Shown here: positions 23,513 to 35,986 of the stretch, piece after piece | Position numbering within the stretch: the first letter of the stretch is position 1 | How the letters are laid out: each line of letters opens with the position of its first letter | Assembly (NCBI GenBank): GCA_963556145.1 | Contig: OY744473.1 | Span: 3,596,001-3,660,000, forward strand | Direction of reading: 5' to 3' | DNA from: Hygrocybe punicea | Lineage: Eukaryota > Basidiomycota > Agaricomycetes > Agaricales > Hygrophoraceae | Length of the DNA stretch: 64,000 nucleotides | Made by a program: the position numbers and the translations under genes | The notes under the pieces: generated by a model | What the model was told of the DNA's origin: nothing | The model's database searches: none | The model's input: the letters and a program-made list of their open reading frames with translations, nothing else

Positions 23513-26500
23513 CTAGAGGAAAATGAATAGAGTAGGATCCAGCCCACGCCATTCAGGACCTTCGGTAAACTCTTTATTGTCGATCAGGAAGTCCTGGGCA
23601 TTACCGGGTCAAAAAAAAAACAAGAATCACAACTGAAAAAAAAATGTGTGAACGTACCAGAGGACATTCCACAAGTGATCCTTTAACCTGAGAGAGGCGG
23701 TCTTTGACGCGCGCAAGAGGGACGCCGGGTACGACGTGCCCCGTCTTCACCTTGGGCACATAATTCTAGCCAGAGCACACAATGTTACACAGTGCGAAAC
23801 TACAGAAGTGTAGCGAGTAACGTACGTCATATGCAGGCCAATCCCTGATCAAGTTCGTCGGAACAGGTCGGAAGATCTCCGTGAATATCTCGCGGTTCTT
23901 CTTGGCTGTGTCGTTCCAAAGATTGAGTGTCGAATCCGCGAGAGGATCGGCAACGTCGGCGTCTCCTGGAAGGCCAGTCTCATCTGTATTGGGGAAGGGA
24001 GCAGCTCTCATAAATGCCGTAACAGTTTCATCGCGCTCTTGGCACATTTGTGGTGGGATTAGACCAAGATGCTCTATCACAATGTGATTAGCGATGTCAA
24101 CAACAATATCACACACACAAATCACCTCTGAAAAGCTTCCGGCGTAAAGACGCAGCGAAACGAGCGGCCATGTACGGCTGTCCGTCCATGGTAGTGCGTA
24201 TCGTCTCCATATCCTCTACCACAAGCGCGATCTCCGAATCGCCATCACCCTGAACATCGTTCGTCAACTGGATGAGGAGGGACAATGTGATCAGACCTTC
24301 TGGCTGCGGTCATTCAGATTTGCTGAACCCATCTGAGGAAACGATGAGCCATTGACAACAAAACCAATCTTCAGATCAAAACTCACAATAACCCTCTTAT
24401 CGTCCACAATCATCAACTTGGTGTGGATGTATAATAATTCGGAGACATATCTGTAGGTATACGATTAGCAGTGAAGGGATTGGCCGCATTCACGATTAAT
24501 GACTCACGCATTTAATTCTTCTTCCTCAGAGCCGAGCCATTTCTCATCCCAGAGTCCAGTTTTATCGTTGAGCATGTGCTGTGAAACGCTGTCGGCGACA
24601 TCTTCATCACCACGGAGGCCCACCGCCCCAGACTCGAACCGTGCGATTATTCCACGCGCCTCCGCCTCCGTTTGCGGGAAGGGAAAGGTCTCCGTCTTCG
24701 CCGGAGTTTTGTCAGTTATAACTACAGGTTCAGTAGTAGGGTCTAAAACCCTAATTGCGACCTCCTTCGGGGCCTGATCGCTTTCGGTTGTGTCTCCGAT
24801 CCATAAGCGAGAAAGCGCTACCCGTGCTTGGTTAAACTTGACGCCAGACCTTGCCTCCATTTGCGATATGAATGAAGCTAGGCAGGAGGTTCCGTCAATA
24901 ACTTCACGAATCAAAATGACAGCTTACGGTAGGGAGCATTAATCCTGTCATACGACCGAAGGTGGTAGAAACGGATGAAATCCAAACTATATACATATAT
25001 GAAGGAAGGCAGTTGAATTGCGGTGGGTCAGGGACGTACGGATCATAGCCCTCTTTGCGAATTTCTTCGTATATGCTGCTGCCACCACGGTTAATGGTGC
25101 GGTATTGGGCCCCCATGATATGCTTTATAGACGTGCTCTTGACGTCTCCAGCAAAGCCTGGTACCTCCGGAATGACAACGATCACCTAATTCGGAGAAGG
25201 TTTTAATTGATGGCGGGGAAGCTGTGATAAATCTCACCTTAAACTTCTCTCCTTTTTTTGCAGCTTGGACAATCCGTTGCACCAGAGCGGCAGCGATTCG
25301 GTTCTTCACTGGACCCCCTTCCTTTGTGGAGGAGATACTATGACCAAGTCGTCGCAATCGGCACAAGGAGTGCAATTTGATATCATGCTACTCACAAAAA
25401 CTGATTCTCTGGTATGCCATGAGACTGAGCATACGAATGACTGGTTCCCGAATAAGAGATAAACATACCAATATAAATGAAGTGCATGGCCTCCAGAATC
25501 ATCTGGCAATCTGTGCTACAATTAAGCCCATAATACAAACCTTTGCATTTCAGGTCGTGACCTACATGCATTTTGGATGCTGTGTTCCAGTAAAACTCCA
25601 TGACTCCAATCCGACACACTTCGAACTACCTGGACATTACAGGGAGAAGGATTGGGCCGACGGTAATGGGGGTCCGGTATTTCACCGTAATGCATGTGGA
25701 AGCCTTGTTTATATTGTTGGCCCATTTCATGCCACAACTCTCGGTACGGGTGACCTTATCGCCGCCGTCAGTCAGCACAGTGCAAACCATAAAATCACAC
25801 TTGAGCACTTACGAGCTATAGCTTCATTGGGGGCGATTCTCACGTCATGTGGGAATGCAAGCCAGTCGAAACGACTGAATATTGAGCAGTGTGAGGTTCA
25901 GCTCCTGGTGAGGGCGAACTAGGGCGAACTTACGTGTCGGTCTTGTACTGTCGCGTATCATTTCAATTGTTTTAAAGTTTCCTGACAAGACGAAAACTTA
26001 CCTTGCGTTTCTTGACCTCATTCCAACGTTCCGTAAAGTGCTGCACAATGTCCAGAACAACGGGCCCGGTGAGTGACATGTGCACCTATGATTTAACCCG
26101 GTTAGTACAGAGGAAGCAAATCAGAAGAATCAAACACTTGCATCATGCCAAGGCATTCTAGCGCTCTCCAATATCGGGAGGTCATTTGTAGCGAATTCGG
26201 GAACATTATGGAAGTCCACAATGCGAGCATTGTTGTAGTCCTGAACGAAGTGGTTAATCAACATGTGATGAATGACTTTCTAATTCCCACTTGACCAGGA
26301 AATAAGGTACGAGAGAACTGCGTAGGATGGGCGTCTGCGAGGGGGTGGGTGTGGGTGTCCCAACGGCCGAAGCAGAGGTCGAGACCACCAATGCAAGCAT
26401 AGTGATTGTCGACCACAACAACCTAGATAGGATGACTTGTCAATTGCCGAAGGTCTTTTTGCCAAGGAGATCGAGACCTTCTCGTGGTGAGACCAAAACT

Positions 26501-27441
26501 CTACAGTATCTATAGATGAGAGTACCAATGAGAAAATCGATATAGGAGAATATGTCGATCGGACAAACCCATGGCTCCGATGTGGTCAGGATGCCGCATA
26601 CATGCAATGTTCGGATGGAGAGCTTCCAAGGCTTTCTAGAAGCACACCATCATCAGAAATCATCGACTGCATACCGAGATCTGCAAGCACCTTGGAATGA
26701 TTTGAGCTCATTGTCATCGTTTGAGTCACCTAAATTTATAATAAGATACTTCTAGAGACTAGGAAGGGCGAAGGGCGAACCTCTTTATACACGATCACGT
26801 AGATCTTTACACCTTGTTCTGCTTTGCGTTTCAACAACCTGTCCAGCCTCCATTCAGGGTGATAGGCGGGTGGGCGACGAAGATAAAGCTCAGGTGAAAG
26901 CCACCAATCCTGTAAAAGCAGATTCCTCAGAAGGTTTGGGAAAATGTATAGAGAATCAATAATACCAGAATAAAGATGGCTTCCCTAGCCTTGTCAAGCA
27001 TTTCTGAGACAGCCCACAAATAATCATGTCCGTCGATGTGCCTATATAGTTCTAAATGTAGTGGTTATATGTCATGTAGGTTGCACATACCACTTGACGA
27101 AATTGTCAGATCTCTCGGCTGCGAAGCTGTCGAAGCGATGGCTGGCATTGATCTCCGCTCTCACTCTGTCGTGCGCTTTTTCGATGGGATCGTCATGCCG
27201 GCCTGTTTATACAATGCTCGTATAGACAACAAGATTGATTTGTGACCGACAGCTCACGGTTCGGATGGAGAATTCCTGTGCATGCAACAAGTAAATGCCA
27301 AGTATAAGTTGTATGGTAGCCAGCCTTACCTAACACTTCGTCGCGAGCATGCTTGAAGCCTTTATCCGCTAAACTATGGAGACGATCTTCGTCTGTCAAG
27401 ACCTCTGCTAACTTCCCAAGGCCTTCAAGGAACTTGGACAT
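23513..27441 (-). CDS. phospholipase D (Spo14/PLD1 type, no PX-PH region), about 26 exons
   Basis: Hydrolyses phosphatidylcholine to phosphatidic acid and choline, acting at membranes in signalling and traffic. About 845 aa in my reading. Exons 1-12: 27441-27330, 27275-27258 (18 nt), 27202-27091, 27041-26966, 26909-26781, 26729-26691, 26635-26569, 26500-26478, 26422-26291, 26240-26142, 26085-26002 and 25947-25934 (14 nt). Later exons cover HPYRELWHEMGQQYKQGFHM, VVRSVSDWSHGVLLEHSIQN, VIVVIPEVPGFAGDVKST and GAQYRTINRGG. Both catalytic HKD motifs are present: HEKVVVVD (split by an intron) and HTKLMIVD, followed by GSANLNDRSQ. The intron at 26141 begins GCAAGT, a GC-AG intron. The N terminus lacks PX and PH domains, as in short Agaricomycete homologues. 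The stop is at 23513. The gene is divergent from the ERG20 gene. Confidence 0.9.
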
Positions 27442-28083
27442 GATGCAGTGACAAGGTCAGGCAGCAGGCTTATCTGATCGTTATCAAATAAATATTACAA
27501 ATAAAACTCCGTCCAGGCGTCATCCCATGTGACCTGAGAAGCTGAGTCAGCACCATGCGAGAAACCGCTAAATTTACTTGGGACTCAAAGATGCTGGTGG
27601 CAGTCACCACAACTGTCTACGTGAATATTCCCTCTCTGAAGATAAAGGGAACCATCATATGGTTGTGATTCGATTAACATTGGGCAGTGGCAAAAAATCA
27701 CCTCGCACGAGCAGGAGAAGACATAGGTTGTCCGCAACCATGAATCTGCGCCCTTGGGTTAGTTCGTATTATTTCTTTCTGATGTCAATGTTGTCAACTC
27801 CCAGCGGACTTGTTTTGTACTCGTACATGTTAGTGCCATCTACTGTTATTCCGCAAGAACACTCGCCGTACACCTCGCGCGACTCGAGTCTCATCTTCAG
27901 TGTCTTGTAATTTATTACCTACGGCCTAACAACGATTTAGCTCCGAAGTTAACTCCTATAATAGAGCAAGTCCAGCATTGCACATTCGCTTTCGGAAGTA
28001 TTGATAATAAGACAATAAAAAGCGGGACAGCGCCAGCTCATCAGTGCCATTTCGTATCTTTTCCCCCAACCTTTCCAGCTGCC
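27442..28083. other. gap between PLD and ERG20, no supported gene
   Basis: This divergent intergenic stretch must hold both promoters. A plus-strand frame at 27578-27910 and shorter minus-strand frames show no recognised domain and no convincing splice context. Confidence 0.45.
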
Positions 28084-29445
28084 ATGTCTGCCCAGAGCGA
28101 GAAAGCCCTCAGACGCCAAAAATTCGAGCATGTCTTCACCGTCATCCGGGAGGAGCTCATCGAGCATTTCAAGCAGCAGGGAATGCCTGATGATGCTGTT
28201 GAGTGGTACCGACGCGTGAGTGCGGCACTCGTCATCGAGCTGCCCCTCTCTCTCTGTGTATGCTAAAAACTCGTTCTGGCGGGCCCCAGAATCTGGACTA
28301 CAACGTCCCAGGCGGGAAGCTCAACCGCGGGATGTCCGTGGTCGATTCCGTAGAGATCCTGAAGGGCCGAAAACTCGAGGACGACGAATACCTCAAGGCG
28401 GCCATCCTGGGCTGGTGTGTGGAACTGGTGCGTGCTCCCCATTCTTGATGCTGCATCAATCTGACATGCCTCGGCGTCTCGTAGCTGCAAGCTTTTTTCC
28501 TAGTGGCCGACGACATCATGGATCAGTCTCTCACGAGGCGTAGCCAACCCTGCTGGTTCCGGATCGAACGTGTTGGCAATATTGCCATCAACGACTCCTT
28601 CATGCTCGAATCGGCCATCTACCATTTGCTGAAGAGCCATTTCCGAGGAGAGAAATACTACGTTGATTTGTTGGAGGTGTTCCACGAGGTACGTCCAATG
28701 TTTGTGCGGCCCATTACGCGGCCATGTTCGACATGTGTCCGCCCATTTAAGATATTTTTTTCGTGGTTAGACGGCGTATCAAACCGAGATGGGACAGCTC
28801 ATCGATCTCATAACCGCCCCTGAAGATGAAGTCGATTTGGACAAGTTCTCTCTGGACAAGTGATTTTTTGTGTCACGTAATGCCCGGAAGTTGCTAAAGG
28901 CTAAACACTGGATCTGCAGACACCACCTCATCGTAATCTTCAAAACCGCCTACTACTCATTCTATCTTCCTGTCGCCCTGGCTATGTACATGTGCAATGT
29001 TCCCACATCGTACGCCACCCCAGGAGGCACGCAGCGACCCTACGAAATTGCACTGTCAATTCTCCTTCCACTGGGCAAGTATTTCCAGGTCCAGGATGAC
29101 TTCCTCGACTACTACGCCGACCCAGAGACTCTTGGCAAGATCGGTACAGACATCATCGATAACAAGTGCTCTTGGTGCATTAACACGGCCCTCAAGACCA
29201 CGTCGCCTGCCCAACGCGCGATTCTGTACGAGAATTACGGTCGGAAGGACAGTGCAAAGGAGGCGAAAGTGAAAGAAGTGTACAAGGAAATCGATCTAGA
29301 GGGGAAATACAAGGAGTACGAGGAAGGCGTTGTGACGCAGATCAAGAGTATGATCGAACAAATTCCAGAGACCAAGGGAGAAGGCTTCTTGCGGAGGGAG
29401 GTGTTCACGAGTTTCTTGGATAAGATATACAAGAGATCTAAGTAA
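28084..29445 (+). CDS. ERG20: farnesyl diphosphate synthase, five exons
   Basis: Condenses isopentenyl diphosphate with dimethylallyl and geranyl diphosphate to make farnesyl diphosphate for sterols, dolichol and mushroom sesquiterpenes; cytosolic. The exons are 28084-28215, 28290-28427, 28485-28688, 28771-28859 and 28920-29445, giving 362 aa, the expected length. The first Asp-rich motif is [16 protein letters not shown] and the second is [19 protein letters not shown] followed by [25 protein letters not shown] near the N terminus and the C-terminal KIYKRSK also fit. Both metal-binding motifs are intact. All introns are GT/AG. Confidence 0.95.
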
Positions 29446-29845
29446 AAGCGACTCACCGATGGTGTGTTCGATAAGCTGTACCAGTAGGAGAAGTCTTTAG
29501 AACTCCATTCTGCAGAGTACCTCGTTTGCTCTCGACCAACGTTACCCGTGCACAGTTCCAGGGACGGACTCGGAACGGCTGCAGAGCTGGCGTCTTACGC
29601 CTTCTAAATCGCAACTGATAAAATCAATTCTCGGCATATACCTAGGATTTCGCTAGAGCTACAAGAATTCGCTTTTGTCATATTCTCACTCCAGCATATT
29701 CTCATCGTATTTTTGGGGCTTTACGCTGTGTTCCGTGTTCCGACTCGGATTCCTGAGGTCGCATGCTGTTTAACAAGGATACTCACAACACACGTTGCCA
29801 CGCAGTTTTCCCTTTGCCCGTTTGATTTGCACAACGCACTTGTCA

Positions 29846-30680
29846 TGGCCCCGCAACCCAATGCCAGTTCCGAGTCGCCCCGCCGTTCATCCCGCTTTGG
29901 AACAATATCAACCGCAAGAAAACGAAGCCTCAACCTTTTTCCACACCCGACCCTCAATTGTTATATCTTCGAGTCACTGCTTCTACTCCCTGCTGCAACT
30001 GCAGATCAGCCCAACCCCAAGCCATTCCCGCCCCCTCCGGACACTGCAAGGGGAGCAGTTGCGGGCCACTATATATGAGTTTCGCCCGGATGATGCCAGT
30101 GACACTTTAATCACGCTCACAAGCATGCAAGGTCCGTGACAACCAGCAACACAATGCCTCGAGCTGCTGCATTTCGCAACGCGCTACTTCGACGTGACCG
30201 GGCGTGCATTATTTCGCGACACCCATGGGAAGTCGTATTGATTGCATCTCATTTAATCGAAATAAATCTGTTCATTTCAGACACAGCGGTGGAGGAAAGA
30301 ATGTCGACTGATAAGAGAAGAGATCCATGAGACTGAAGGTGTACTCGTAACCCTTACAACTCACTCCCCACTTATAACTGGTTTCCTTCCCACTGACGAT
30401 GGATGATCACCTGGCATCGATCTTGACTTGATTCGATAGAGAAGGAAGACTTATCGACGATGACGATGATGAAATCAGTTGCTACACCATGTGCGACGAT
30501 CCTGGGGTGCAACTTTCCATTATACACCGATGTAAACAACTAGGTATTCTCAAACTAGTACTCGTTATTGTACATGTTACAGACATAGTCACAACGGTGA
30601 AGCATGACAGCGGAAGAGCTATCATCGAGGCGGTCTTGGCGGGGTGGCTGATACAGTCGGCTTGGTTGGCTTTCCCCTAA
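29846..30680 (+). pseudogene. decayed gene, possibly fungal HNH-nuclease-like
   Basis: No continuous gene can be built. At about 30160-30265 a frame reads AAFRNALLRRDRACIIS followed by VVLIASHLI, which resembles the FRxALLxRDxxC...AHII core of the fungal HNH (HNH_2) family, with the His retained. About 80 bp later, after a CAG, another frame reads WRKECRLIREEIHETEG, comparable to the helix before the second His/Asn part. Stops and frame changes separate the pieces, and the upstream Met at 29846 starts an unrelated-looking Pro-rich frame. The similarity is short and judged by eye. Coincidental resemblance is possible. Confidence 0.33.
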
Positions 30681-32003
30681 ACCTGAACCCACTAGTATTA
30701 CATCGGCGAGTTGTCAGGAACGCGATTATTTGTTGAGATGAAACACTCTGACCCATATTCTTCGAAGAGAGATCTAAATATCTAGGGTCAGGGCTAGATA
30801 CAGTGAATGTGATCAAGACGCACGCTGCAGTCTCCTTGAATTGTCGTTGTTGAGGAACGTCACTTAATTTCGCAAAGGCAAAGGCATTTGGACATCAAGG
30901 AGAGAGACTGGAGCGGGTAGCTATAGACGCTTACGGTGAACCAGCGGTTGGAGGTGATGCTTGACTACCTTGACTGGGTGGGTAATAATGAAATCAAATC
31001 AGCGATCGCCCGCAGTGTTTCACGAATGATGGTAACTTGAAGTGAAATCCACCTGATCGAGCTCGATGGCGTAGGTGAGTCGACAGCAGCAGTCTCAGGC
31101 TGGTTGGCGCCAGGATCGCTGTGATCTAGCGATGGACGTTGAGTGCTGCATCCGGACCGAGATCCGCAATTATATGAGGCAGTGTTTAAACCTTGGAACG
31201 CGACCAGCGTTGAGAGAACATACGCACCTCCCGTCTGTAGTGGCTTCTGGGGCTGGCATGCGCGGGACGGGGTCAGAATGGGACATGGTGAAGGAGTAGT
31301 CACAATCGATATCCGCGGAGCCAGCCCACCTTGCACTGCGACAGGCGCCTAGAGCAGTATGGACATTTGCACGTGGAAGCATCAAGTCGACTCGTTGTGT
31401 ACAAAGCAATCCCGTGATGACTTGGCCGTACACGATATGCTGCATGCACGAACGTCGTTGAATTCCTTTCTATGCTCCAGAAAAGCATCCATCTGGCAAT
31501 ATCAAGCACCAGCAGTTGAACGCGGTCCTATAGTTCAGCAAGTTAGTCCGGTAACCACAGGCTACTTACATGGTGAGTTACTCTGCGGTTATTGTCAGAC
31601 TCACCTCAGCTCCCTTGATCCTAGTATGACAGAGGACAACATACCGTATATTCTTGTCCTTTCAAGAATCGAGTCACGGTAGCCTTTCCGAGTCAGCCCA
31701 AACCCTCCGCACATTTAGCGCCCGTCATCAAACAAGGCACAGATGGCCCCTATTACCCGATTTACCCACCCGATTATGATATATTGGACATTATTTTCGG
31801 AGTTCACCTCTTTTAACCAGAACCGATGGTCACTGGCAGTTGTCCTCGGAACACCACACTCCTTTTCTCTTGAACCTGTCCGCCGCACCGATCAACTCAG
31901 TTTTGTTTGTGTCGTCGACTCGGCAAACGAAATTCCACACTCTTTCCACACAACAAAGAACACATTTCGCTCTTTTTTAGCTTCACCTCTTCATATCGAA
32001 AGC
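30681..32003. other. gap without a supported gene; upstream region of the chitinase
   Basis: Frames of up to 120 codons overlap on both strands (for example minus 31336-30965), without recognisable motifs. A plus-strand frame from 31743 runs into the chitinase start, but its upstream part has no signal-peptide character, so I treat it as 5' flank. Confidence 0.45.
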
Positions 32004-33597
32004 ATGCGGTACTTATTGTCTCTATCGCTGTTGGTCGTTTTGCCTTGTATCTGGTCGGACTCTACCAGTGCCCAGGCGAAACCCATTGCTACAACTTGGT
32101 ATCCTGGCTGGCATGGCCAAGACTTCCCTCCCGAGAATATTCCTTGGACGGGATACAATGAAGTCAAATATGCCTTTGCGTTCGTCATTCCATATCTCTG
32201 CACCCCCAAGTGCAAGCAGCTAAATTGTCGTTGCAGAGTCACAACTCCTGATGCTGCCGTAATATCTCTTTCGTCCGATGATCTACAGCTGCTTCCTCAC
32301 TTCGTATCAGTCGCTCACCAAAATGTGAGGATTTGACACTCCCGTGAAGGTTTTGCATACTCAACTTCAGGGCATTCCAGAACGTAAAGGCCTCTCTCTC
32401 CATCGGAGGTTGGACGGGATCAGGATACTTTTCCTCTTCGCTAGCCACAGCCGCCAACAGGAGTGAATTCGTCACAGCAGTGACCGCTTTGGTTACCAAA
32501 TTCCAACTAGACGGGATCGATTTCGAGTATGTTGCTGGATAATTATGTATATATTCTCGCCTGGACCGGGCTCTAACGCATCCTTGTTTTTAGCTGGGAA
32601 TATCCTAATCGGCCAGGCATTGGTTGTAACACAATATCTCCCGACGACAGTGCCAATTTCTTGTCGTTCCTACAGCTCCTTCGCGCCAATCCGATCGGAA
32701 GTCAAATAACTGTGTCAGCCGCTGTGTCCATCACTCCATTCGCAGGACCAAGCGGGAGTCCCCTAACGGACGTGACCGCATTTGTTAAATTGATTGATTA
32801 TATCGGTGAGTGCAACGAATGATGTCTCCTCGTCATATCAATCCCAGACAAACCCCTCCCCCTCCTAGAAATCATGAACTATGACATCTGGGGCTCTTGG
32901 TCGACAGGGGGCGTCGGTCCGAACGCTCCTCTTGACGATACATGTAACAACGTCCAAGATGGTTCCGCTGTGTCTGCTATCAAGGCGTGGACAGCTGCTA
33001 AATTTCCTGCCAGCAAAATCGTGCTAGGTGTCGCCGCGTATGGGCATAGCTACTTTGTCGAGAAGAGCAATGCGATCGCGGGCAAAGGGCTCCAGTCATA
33101 TCCTCCCTTTGATGCTTCCAAGCAGCCAAACGGTGACAGCTGGGACTCGCCCGCTGGGGTCGACCAATGTGGCAATGCGACGCCGATTGGTGGGATATTC
33201 AACTTTTGGGGTCTAATCCGAGGTGGATTCCTGACCCAGCAGGGAACTGCTGCACCTGGCATCTATCATCGATTCGATACCTGCAGTCAGACGGTAACTT
33301 CTTTTCACGTTTTGGCTCGACAAACCTGTGTTCTCACTTTTTCATGTTTTGACCTTTCACAGCCTTATGTCTACAACCCCAAAACACAAGTAATGGTGTC
33401 CTTTGATGATGCACAGTCGTTTGGTGAGATCCGCCTCCGAGTCATGTGCTCATTTTGCTCAAGTTCCGATGCTTCCCCCAGCCGCAAAAGGTCACCTCAT
33501 CACGCAATCAGGGCTGAAAGGCTTTGCTATGTGGCATGTTGCTGGCGATTTCAACGACATTCTTTTGAATTCTATCAGAGGCGCTATTGGCATTTAG
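32004..33597 (+). CDS. secreted GH18 chitinase, seven exons
   Basis: Cleaves beta-1,4 bonds of chitin with retention via a substrate-assisted mechanism; probably works on the fungus's own wall or on other fungi. The exons are 32004-32179, 32237-32324, 32381-32526, 32594-32805, 32869-33293, 33363-33423 and 33482-33597, giving 407 aa. A signal peptide starts MRYLLSLSLLVVLPCIW and probably ends after STSAQA. GH18 motifs are KASLSIGGWTGSGYFS, the catalytic DGIDFDWEYP (Glu present; the motif is split by an intron after Asp), and MNYDIWGSW. The C-terminal barrel strand reads GLKGFAMWHVAGD. No carbohydrate-binding module or GPI signal follows. Confidence 0.94.
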
Positions 33598-34852
33598 GGT
33601 GTGGGGCCTACTCTAACACCATCATCTCATCAAGGATATATACCCGAACTCCATCCACAATGTTATTTGACGTTCGCAAATCGCAATGGTTAAATCTAAA
33701 GGCCGGCAGGTGACGACGACGAAATACGTGTCGTGGTAGACAACTTCAAGACGTCAGGCACTTACTGCTATCCACCATCCACCTATCCTAACCTCGGCCG
33801 GAATTGATGAACCAAAAAAACAATGCAAACTTTTCTTTTGGACTTGCTGACGCAAAAGATTTCGCAACTTTGAGGAAGTGATTATTTGCTGCGAGACCAA
33901 TACCCGATCTTTCAAACCTCCTGAGTGAAGGCGAATTTCTAAATACTTCTAGATTTACAGGGTGTGTACTAAGCTTGGGCGTCAGGGTGTCAGGGTGTAA
34001 GCAATTAATGGAGTTGGCAAAATGAGCTGAAACCAATGTTAAGATACCGAGTTGAGTGCTAATGACAGAAGGAATGATTTACCACTACATGTCAAAATAT
34101 TGATGTGGGCAAAGAAAGACCCTGCACACTTGCCCATTACAGCAAGTGTAGACCCTGAATTGGCAATTCTGCATATCACTTGATTTGATGACAAATCATC
34201 CAAGTCATCCAGACCTCCTCTATCCCTCAATGACACCTGGGCCTCCAGTTGGATCGCGAGAACATCGACATGAGGATGCCTCATGTCCACCTCATGGTGA
34301 ACACATGGTGGAGTTGGACTTGCTGTAGCTTCATGGTTGGATTTCCATTTACCTCCCCTCAAGACCAGTCACTATATCTGCTGTTCTTATTGTTGGTTTG
34401 GACTTTTTCTTCTTTTACATTTAGTCTGGTTCTTGGGGTAGACCCTCTTGTCTTGGGTAACCCCCATGGCTCGCAATGACATTAGACCATGACCCCCCCT
34501 CTGTTAGCAGTGTTGTTTTAGTTGTAAGCAACAATGAAAACTGCTGTTCTCTCCTCTGGAAACTGATCCCCTAGTTAAGTTGATTGTTGCTGGAGCCTGC
34601 TGCAGAAGCGATCTGTAACATTAAGAGTGGATGAGTGAAATAGAAACGTGGTGAGATATTGCATGAAAGTGACAAAACGGCAACAGAATAGCAAAGGATT
34701 TCAAATAAAGGTGAATATGTCATGAAAGTTGGTGAAATGAAGAGAAGAGGCCAGGCAAATTACATTTCTTGCATGGGACTCAGTGTCTGAATGTGTAGGA
34801 CATGTTTGATGGTGGTGTTTCATTGTGTTGAGACTGGGTCACACAGTGTTAT
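33598..34852. other. repeat-island border, no supported gene
   Basis: AT-rich sequence with no coding features I can support. From about 34500 on it appears continuous with the sequence right of 35986, into which the hAT-type element inserted. Confidence 0.4.
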
Positions 34853-35978
34853 TAGTGTTGGGGAAGTTTTGTCTCAGACTGATCCAAACCTGGTTTAGAC
34901 CAAACCAAAACCACTGGTCTCAGTTTTGGTTTGGGAATTTCCAGTGGAGACCAAACCCTTCAGTCTCAGTTTGGGAGATTTAGCTGCAGTTCAAACCCAG
35001 TTCAAACTGAGTTTGAACTGAACCGACTCAAAACTCGCTGATTGCCCATCCACAATGCCTCGAACAGGCCCCGAACAAGGATCAACCACCAAAGGAGAGC
35101 AGAAAGGGTGGCTGGGAGTACCCAGCTGCCCAGGTAAGTGTTATTTATTTTATTTATGTTGGATTCTAACTACAAATATGACAGGCAACACCACCACTAA
35201 TACAACCATGACCAACACCAACACGACCACAACCACAACCATGATGACACTGACCATGACCATGATGACCAACAGCAATGACCGCATCAACCACATGACA
35301 GACCTCCATCTGGCATCAAACGTGCCCACAACACACGCACTGGCATGCGAACAAACGTGAACACCGCAAAATGGAGAGGTAGACAAGGCAGCACATGCAG
35401 CAGGGGGTGGTGCACCCATCCCCATTACTATTGGTATATTTTCTTACTATTCATTTGAACACAACATGGCATCACAAACACCCACAACCAACACGACCAA
35501 CACCCACACCACCACCACACAACTACTGAAAATGGCCAACGCAGACAACGGCCCAACCTGCCCAGTGTCAAATGTGTAGGATGTGTTTGGACATCACCAC
35601 CACCACCACCACCACACCCAAACGAAAGCAGAACACACACATTTGATGCATGTGTTTTGTCAGGATAGGGCAGCCCAATCCCACCTTGCAATGAGGTGTT
35701 CTGGCACCCCAGATGCAGCCACCACCTCACAAAGATGCTGGCCCCCAATCCCACCTTGCACAGATGCCAGCCACATCAATTGATGTGCATGGCTCTCTTG
35801 CGAGGTGCATACCCAACGGTCTCAGTTTAGACTGAGTTTGGACTGAACCAAACCAATGTAAATGGTTTATGTCAGTTTCAGTTTTGGTTCCAGGATTTTT
35901 GACAGGAACCAAATGGTTCGGTCTTGGTTTGGGGCAAAAAGACCCAAAACTGGATGAAACCGAACTTCCCCAACACTA
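34853..35978. mobile_element. non-autonomous hAT-type element A (1126 bp)
   Basis: The ends are TAGTGTTGGGGAAGTT and its reverse complement AACTTCCCCAACACTA, a hAT-style TAGxGTTG terminus. The flanks are AGTGTTAT (34845-34852) and GGTGTTAT (35979-35986), an 8-bp target duplication with one mismatch. Both subterminal regions are packed with GGTTT/AAACC-type repeats. The interior has ACA/ACC simple repeats and a hairpin at 35752-35807. No transposase is encoded. Confidence 0.85.
35752..35807. repeat. hairpin motif, copy in element A
   Basis: Outer arms CACCTTGCA and TGCGAGGTG surround the inner palindrome CACATCAATTGATGTG. The arrangement is the same as in the copies near 38166, 42132 and 47218 and in the 39.6-kb array. 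Confidence 0.7.
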
Positions 35979-35986
35979 GGTGTTAT

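Noticed and set aside
31743..32003. Upstream extension of the chitinase reading frame
   Set aside because: The signal peptide begins at Met 32004; the upstream translation has no family similarity.
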